DNA from: Planctomycetales bacterium
Lineage (GTDB): Bacteria; Planctomycetota; Planctomycetia; Isosphaerales; Isosphaeraceae
Direction: 5' to 3'
Assembly (NCBI GenBank): GCA_027452145.1
Contig: DAIDHB010000066.1
Span: 1 to 64,000, forward strand
Length of the DNA: 64,000 nucleotides
Shown: positions 63,839 through 64,000 of the stretch, piece by piece
How the letters are laid out: each line of letters opens with the position of its first letter
Numbering within the stretch: the stretch's first letter is position 1
The notes under the pieces: model-generated
Seen by the model: only the letters and a program-made list of their open reading frames with translations
What the model was told of the DNA's origin: nothing
Database searches by the model: none
Position numbers and translations under genes: made by a program

Positions 63839-64000
63839 GTCGGATCCTCGGGAGGCGGAGCAGAGCAGAGCAAAGCAGAGCCAATATCGCGGGCGCCGCG
63901 GCCGCCGGACGATCGCGTTCGGCGGCCGGCGCGGAAGCGTTCTCTCCGCGCCATTGTAAACCATCGGCCAGTCCGGCCGGAAGCCGCGGAGCGGGCGAAT

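Noticed and set aside
63839..64000. preQ1 riboswitch upstream of queF
   Set aside because: No preQ1 pseudoknot pattern or A-rich tail near the start was found. The visible AGAGCAG-type direct repeats look like low complexity.

Overview
The window is GC-rich, gene-dense DNA that reads as the chromosome of a planctomycete, most likely of the Isosphaeraceae type. That placement is inferred from gene content: ECF sigma factors fused to WD40 domains, a DUF1559-type H-X9-DG protein, a TIGR03067-type protein, DUF4058 proteins, a secreted protein with the N-terminal LExxExRxLLSA motif, a PEP-CTERM protein and large MoxR/DUF58/VWA clusters. No rRNA, CRISPR array, phage or intact insertion sequence was seen.

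Layout. 0.2-1.2 kb: a glycosidase-like gene broken by one frameshift. 1.35 kb: tRNA-Ala(CGC). 1.5-8.3 kb: a complete tripartite heavy-metal efflux operon (CusA/CzcA-type pump with a His-rich tail, adaptor, TolC-type outer-membrane factor). 8.4-15.6 kb: a secreted protein, a split transketolase pair, an LRR protein, a glutathionylspermidine-synthase-like gene with its small lipoprotein, and a PEP-CTERM protein. 15.9-24.3 kb: a tandem triplication of a WD40 module, once as a secreted protein and twice fused behind an ECF sigma factor and a membrane segment (one copy frameshifted). A 188-bp MITE-like element with an 8-bp target duplication sits between copies 1 and 2. 24.3-29.2 kb: a J-like/zinc-ribbon/FN3 protein, RidA, and a cytochrome c fusion overlapping a small RHH-like gene. 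29.3-39.2 kb: a seven-gene minus-strand MoxR-DUF58-VWA-VWA-TPR cluster of Bat type. 39.4-45.4 kb: DUF4058, a DUF1559-tailed protein, and an ECF sigma factor fused to a TolC-like coiled-coil domain. 45.6-51.1 kb: a large hybrid histidine-kinase sensor and a GH127 glycosidase. 51.4-55.7 kb: an RsmG-SpoU fusion, a second DUF4058-like gene, then a 1.2-kb scrap region with a partial duplication of the SpoU end and an IS3-like remnant, then a glycosyltransferase. 55.8-64 kb: TIGR03067, MoaB, a four-gene translationally coupled HEAT-UDG-DUF58-membrane operon, a membrane protein, a SAM-hydroxide adenosyltransferase-like gene and QueF.

Two themes stand out. First, signalling: three genes share the plan cytosolic ECF sigma factor, one membrane segment, large exported domain (WD40 twice, TolC-like once), which suggests membrane-tethered sigma factors. 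Second, small palindromic DNA: a roughly 100-bp repeat family with covarying arms lies between genes at several places, and a separate MITE carries a clear target duplication. These are the least explained parts of the window.
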